NCBI GenBank assembly: GCA_914767715.1 | Contig: OU612075.1 | Span: forward strand, 808,001 to 868,000 | DNA: 60,000 bases | Direction: 5' to 3' | Origin: Membranipora membranacea | Lineage: Eukaryota; Bryozoa; Gymnolaemata; Cheilostomatida; Membraniporidae | Shown: positions 59,501 to 60,000 of the stretch, piece by piece | Layout of the letters: each line of letters begins with the position of its first letter | How positions within the stretch are numbered: the stretch's first letter is position 1 | Notes under the pieces: model-generated | The model's database searches: none | The model's input: the letters and a program-made list of their open reading frames with translations, nothing else | What the model was told of the DNA's origin: nothing | Program-made: the position numbers and the translations under genes

Positions 59501-59966
59501 AGAGTAAGGATATATCCTTACTCTGTGCTAATATCCTAGATCCTTCAGTAATTTATTACCTGCTCAAACTTGAATATCATAAGGTTTGCACAAAGCAAAA
59601 TTGCTCGGAAACAGTGGGTCAAAAAGAAGAAAGCATATAAGCAAATCTCATCTTACATGGGGAAATTTACCCTCCAGTAAAACTGAATCAGATTGGTACA
59701 TAGGGATCAAATGTACCTATCACAAATTACAGGTATCAAATGTGTCACAGGTATCATTGATAATGGTATCACAGGTATCAAATGTATGACATGTATCACA
59801 CACTTATTAGAGCCCACCCACATACCTTTGTACCAGCGAGATTGAGTTTACTCTTGAGAAGGATTTTGAACTCATCGAGATCTAGCTCACCAGATCCGTC
59901 CTCATCGGCCTCCTGGAATGCCTGCTTCAGTAACTCTAGTGTGTCTATGTTTATCTTCTCCTCGAT
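38266..59966 (-). CDS. EF-hand/WD40 protein, WDR49/EFCAB8/WDY family (5' partial)
   Basis: Twenty exons assembled in phase with no gap, 3,396 coding bases including the stop (about 1,131 residues), reaching the right edge without a start. Order: EF-hand 1 (residues ~29-40) and EF-hand 2 (~62-73), an acidic low-complexity stretch (~90-240), WD40 blades (~250-980) with SFWD, RMWN, KIWD, KLWD, KIWN, IIWN, HFWN, HCWN and RLWN ends, then TFGQPEPWDIYN and a conserved tail. This layout is that of WDR49, EFCAB8 and WD-repeat-on-Y proteins. WD propellers are scaffolds and EF-hands bind Ca2+. Several relatives are linked to testis or cilia, which is inference here. Introns run from roughly 80 bp to over 2 kb and host the satellites and MITEs listed. 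The junction between exons two and three is the least certain. Confidence 0.93.
38438..40448 (-). other. Last intron of the WD40 gene
   Basis: 2,011 bp without a convincing internal gene. It contains an imperfect hairpin at 39,598-39,650 (TAGTCTAGGTGTCCAGAC with GTCTGGACCCTTAGACTA). Confidence 0.7.
40449..40573 (-). CDS. WD40 gene exon (C-terminal helix)
   Basis: EIQREIQARLNHARQTFHVD then AKQLRDRTFTAPPKVGKR. The donor GTTGGT is non-consensus. Confidence 0.85.
40738..41201. repeat. Minisatellite of GATGTATAT/GATGTATTT units
   Basis: About 460 bp of 9 bp-based units (TATGATGTATATGATGTATT and variants) in the intron beside exon 41,202-41,383. Because the period is a multiple of three, long open frames appear on both strands; they are not genes. 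Confidence 0.92.
41202..41383 (-). CDS. WD40 gene exon (TFGQPEPWDIYN)
   Basis: TFGQPEPWDIYNVSTWQHPM, PFDVLVDPMSM, HEDSAANSDGEE. Its GTATAC donor is the first unit of the minisatellite next to it. Confidence 0.9.
41449..41550. mobile_element. GAGTTGCTC-family foldback MITE
   Basis: TTAGATCAAGTTTGCTCTAT start, GGAGTTGCTCTCC arm, GGGGAGCGACTCC return arm. Same family as 25,217-25,322 and 55,515-55,620. Confidence 0.65.
42361..42489 (-). CDS. WD40 gene exon (RLWN)
   Basis: WRAHVEVINSLDFIDEHKLL then ITASNDCSVRLWNKDGDYIG, the last typical blade. Confidence 0.93.
42897..43041 (-). CDS. WD40 gene exon (HCWN)
   Basis: VMITTLVLNGGDQVLYSGDN then FGFIHCWNVSDYGL. Confidence 0.92.
43117..43305 (+). mobile_element. 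tRNA-derived SINE-like element
   Basis: TTAGAGTGCCTGCC resembles a pol III A box and GGTTGGAATCCC, about 40 bp on, a B box, with tRNA-like spacing. A GC-richer tail to about 43,300 contains GCAACTCGACACAGTCGTGG. No direct repeats found. It lies in a WD40-gene intron. Confidence 0.55.
43512..43663 (-). CDS. WD40 gene exon (HFWN)
   Basis: VNQVVFMKTRAY, then ASLIASGPRGCIHFWNVFQG and GHLLAKFKG. Confidence 0.93.
44615..44777 (-). CDS. WD40 gene exon (IIWN)
   Basis: KNGHKEDILSIAFCPPNLLA then TSSYDGEVIIWNMVSGH, a complete WD blade. Confidence 0.93.
45074..45185 (-). CDS. WD40 gene exon (VVGVGWDRCINIY)
   Basis: YVVGVGWDRCINIYCDEPND, then PQDRWDDDL. GWDR.I typifies this family. Confidence 0.9.
46845..46899 (-). 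CDS. WD40 gene micro-exon
   Basis: 55 bp, EGNDEICGLTYVEMNKNR. Phase fits both neighbours. Confidence 0.85.
48303..48489 (-). CDS. WD40 gene exon (KLWD, KIWN)
   Basis: IVKLWDFETGNAVFDFGEAH and AITCLDFDTTGRRCLTGGRD then GAIKIWN, two clear WD motifs. Confidence 0.93.
48841..48943 (-). CDS. WD40 gene exon (HKEPVTSAKYN)
   Basis: PVLHADIVITHKEPVTSAKY then NGAFRQVLTCSEGS, a blade completed by the next exon. Confidence 0.92.
49123..49165. repeat. (TA)n tract
   Basis: Intronic TA dinucleotide run. Confidence 0.85.
50469..50560. repeat. TA-rich tandem repeat beside a splice donor
   Basis: ATGTATATGTATAATATG units grading into (TA)n, starting about 14 bp after the donor of exon 50,574-50,725. Confidence 0.85.
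50574..50725 (-). CDS. WD40 gene exon (KIWD)
   Basis: IWDIQDQNCLLTVRPKGHKI, then ACHYSHHNKSLAVATDQMAL. The donor is followed almost directly by a (TA)n tract. Confidence 0.92.
51566..51714 (-). CDS. WD40 gene exon (RMWN)
   Basis: GMDRIVRMWNPYVSAKPVAL, the RGHNAPIFYL His/Gly start of the next blade, FSISTDKCVK. Confidence 0.92.
52296..53013. mobile_element. TTAA-flanked foldback element
   Basis: 718 bp with ~270 bp inverted arms. Ends AGGTTTACTAGC and GCTAGGAAACCT, flanked by TTAA (52,292-52,295 and 53,014-53,017). Intronic, no coding capacity. Confidence 0.82.
53197..53415 (-). CDS. WD40 gene exon (KGVKTFAFS)
   Basis: A linker with ARIIKKDDPLYFSPRNRLEA, then FKVYKGVKTFAFSKSKNVIV. GVKTF....N.I.TGG is strongly family-typical. 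Confidence 0.9.
53711..53901 (-). CDS. WD40 gene exon (family-specific insert)
   Basis: TWKKRPKQNGIATVSLND, EFISWKVHSDWVQELRYYHE and SNSTNTALVIG. The SWKVHSDWV..L.Y segment is characteristic of this family. The acceptor CTAAAG is weak but phase-correct. Confidence 0.85.
53931..54232. repeat. 12 bp minisatellite GACTTGATGCAT
   Basis: About 25 units of GACTTGATGYAT with substitutions, 30 bp upstream (gene sense) of exon 53,711-53,901. The long open frames across it on both strands are repeat artefacts. Confidence 0.92.
54569..54754 (-). CDS. WD40 gene exon (REIQFFEL)
   Basis: DREIQFFELSSFEPYCQISL, then LHMDFCSIGTDECIILYGD and GCVNILSI: two blades without the Trp. Confidence 0.9.
55143..55294 (-). 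CDS. WD40 gene exon (SFWD)
   Basis: DGIVSFWDQNLRMKRTRSVV continues the previous blade. WITDFCIMTQYNKIIVGTG begins the next. Confidence 0.9.
55333..55512. repeat. ~13 bp minisatellite TAGTATTAGTTATA
   Basis: Around 14 units just upstream (gene sense) of exon 55,143-55,294. Confidence 0.9.
55515..55620. mobile_element. GAGTTGCTC-family foldback MITE
   Basis: AGAGTTTGATCCTACATTAC, GAGTTGCTCTC arm and GAGAGCGACTC return arm, ending ACCAGATCTAG. Confidence 0.6.
56064..56203. mobile_element. TTAA-flanked MITE (140 bp)
   Basis: Inverted ends AGACTACTTAAAGACCAATG and CATTGGTCATTGGGTAGTCT, flanked by TTAA at 56,060-56,063 and 56,204-56,207. It ends 29 bp from the edge of exon 56,233-56,791. Confidence 0.75.
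56233..56791 (-). CDS. WD40 gene exon: linker and first blade
   Basis: The longest exon (559 bp). The acceptor is chosen at TTTTAG (56,792-56,797) because it keeps phase with exon two; CCAGAG nearer the ATG at 56,763 is an in-phase alternative. Low-complexity N part, then MFHLPAKTENMPHRDSILKI and TDTDGTFIACSQ, the start of a WD blade. Confidence 0.8.
57313..57434 (-). CDS. WD40 gene exon: EF-hand 2
   Basis: After AATTACAG. DQQIDALFYKID leads into the loop DWSSDGNITWDE, then FCTYMQLEYAEKED. Paired with exon one it forms a typical EF-hand pair. Confidence 0.9.
59335..59526. repeat. Two copies of a perfect palindrome
   Basis: AGAGTAAGGATATATCCTTA then CTCT occurs at about 59,338-59,361 and about 59,500-59,523. 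The second is a perfect 30 bp palindrome including CAC and GTG. Both lie in the first visible intron of the WD40 gene, 162 bp apart. Confidence 0.8.
59826..59966 (-). CDS. WD40 gene exon: EF-hand 1
   Basis: 47 codons after CACACAG, donor AAG/GTATGT. The loop DEDGSGELDLDE has all canonical Ca2+ ligand positions. Earlier exons are outside the window. Confidence 0.9.
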
Positions 59967-60000
59967 CTGTGTGAGACAATCAATCCAAACAATTAGACTT

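Overview
The window is animal (metazoan) genomic DNA: AT-rich, with multi-exon genes, canonical GT-AG introns, many small inverted-repeat transposons, truncated LINEs, a tRNA-like SINE and several minisatellites. An invertebrate, perhaps a sponge or another early-branching animal, would fit a caspase plus an EF-hand/WD40 protein among dense foldback elements. Nothing in the sequence fixes the species.

Positions 1 to about 28,000 hold a degenerating tandem array of caspase-family units on the + strand. Three units begin with the same sequence at 1 (A), 5,382 (B) and 19,856 (C). Unit C has a caspase domain split over six exons (24,412-27,133), with the catalytic His (SHG) and Cys (QACAG), the expected S1-pocket arginines and an Arg/Pro-rich tail. 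Unit B (11,160-12,889) has the matching four p10/tail exons with open frames and splice sites, but an ~870 bp deletion removed both p20 exons, and its tail is Ala/Pro/Thr-rich. Unit A has no caspase-domain exon. Around them lie repeated short exon-like cassettes of unknown identity, possibly remains of prodomain exons, and unit-specific transposon insertions whose empty sites survive in sister units: a hAT-like foldback in B, a TNA-target foldback before C, and a LINE 3' fragment in A.

Positions 28,000 to 38,200 contain no recognisable host gene. They hold foldback elements, near-perfect palindromes, a broken CR1/Jockey-like reverse transcriptase remnant (30,727-31,090), a TTAA-flanked MITE (32,508-32,700) and a tandem array of ~760-800 bp units (34,309-37,126).

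Positions 38,266 to 59,966 are one large minus-strand gene. I assembled 20 consecutive exons with matching phases, giving about 1,131 residues: two EF-hands, a long WD40 array and a conserved C-terminal tail ending at a stop. It belongs to the WDR49/EFCAB8/WD-repeat-on-Y family. The first exon or exons lie beyond the right edge. Its introns carry three minisatellites, TTAA-flanked foldbacks, a SINE-like element and perfect palindromes.

The most informative observation is the graded loss across the caspase array: complete domain in C, p10 only in B, none in A. In B the deletion stops at the apex of a hairpin MITE that is intact in C.
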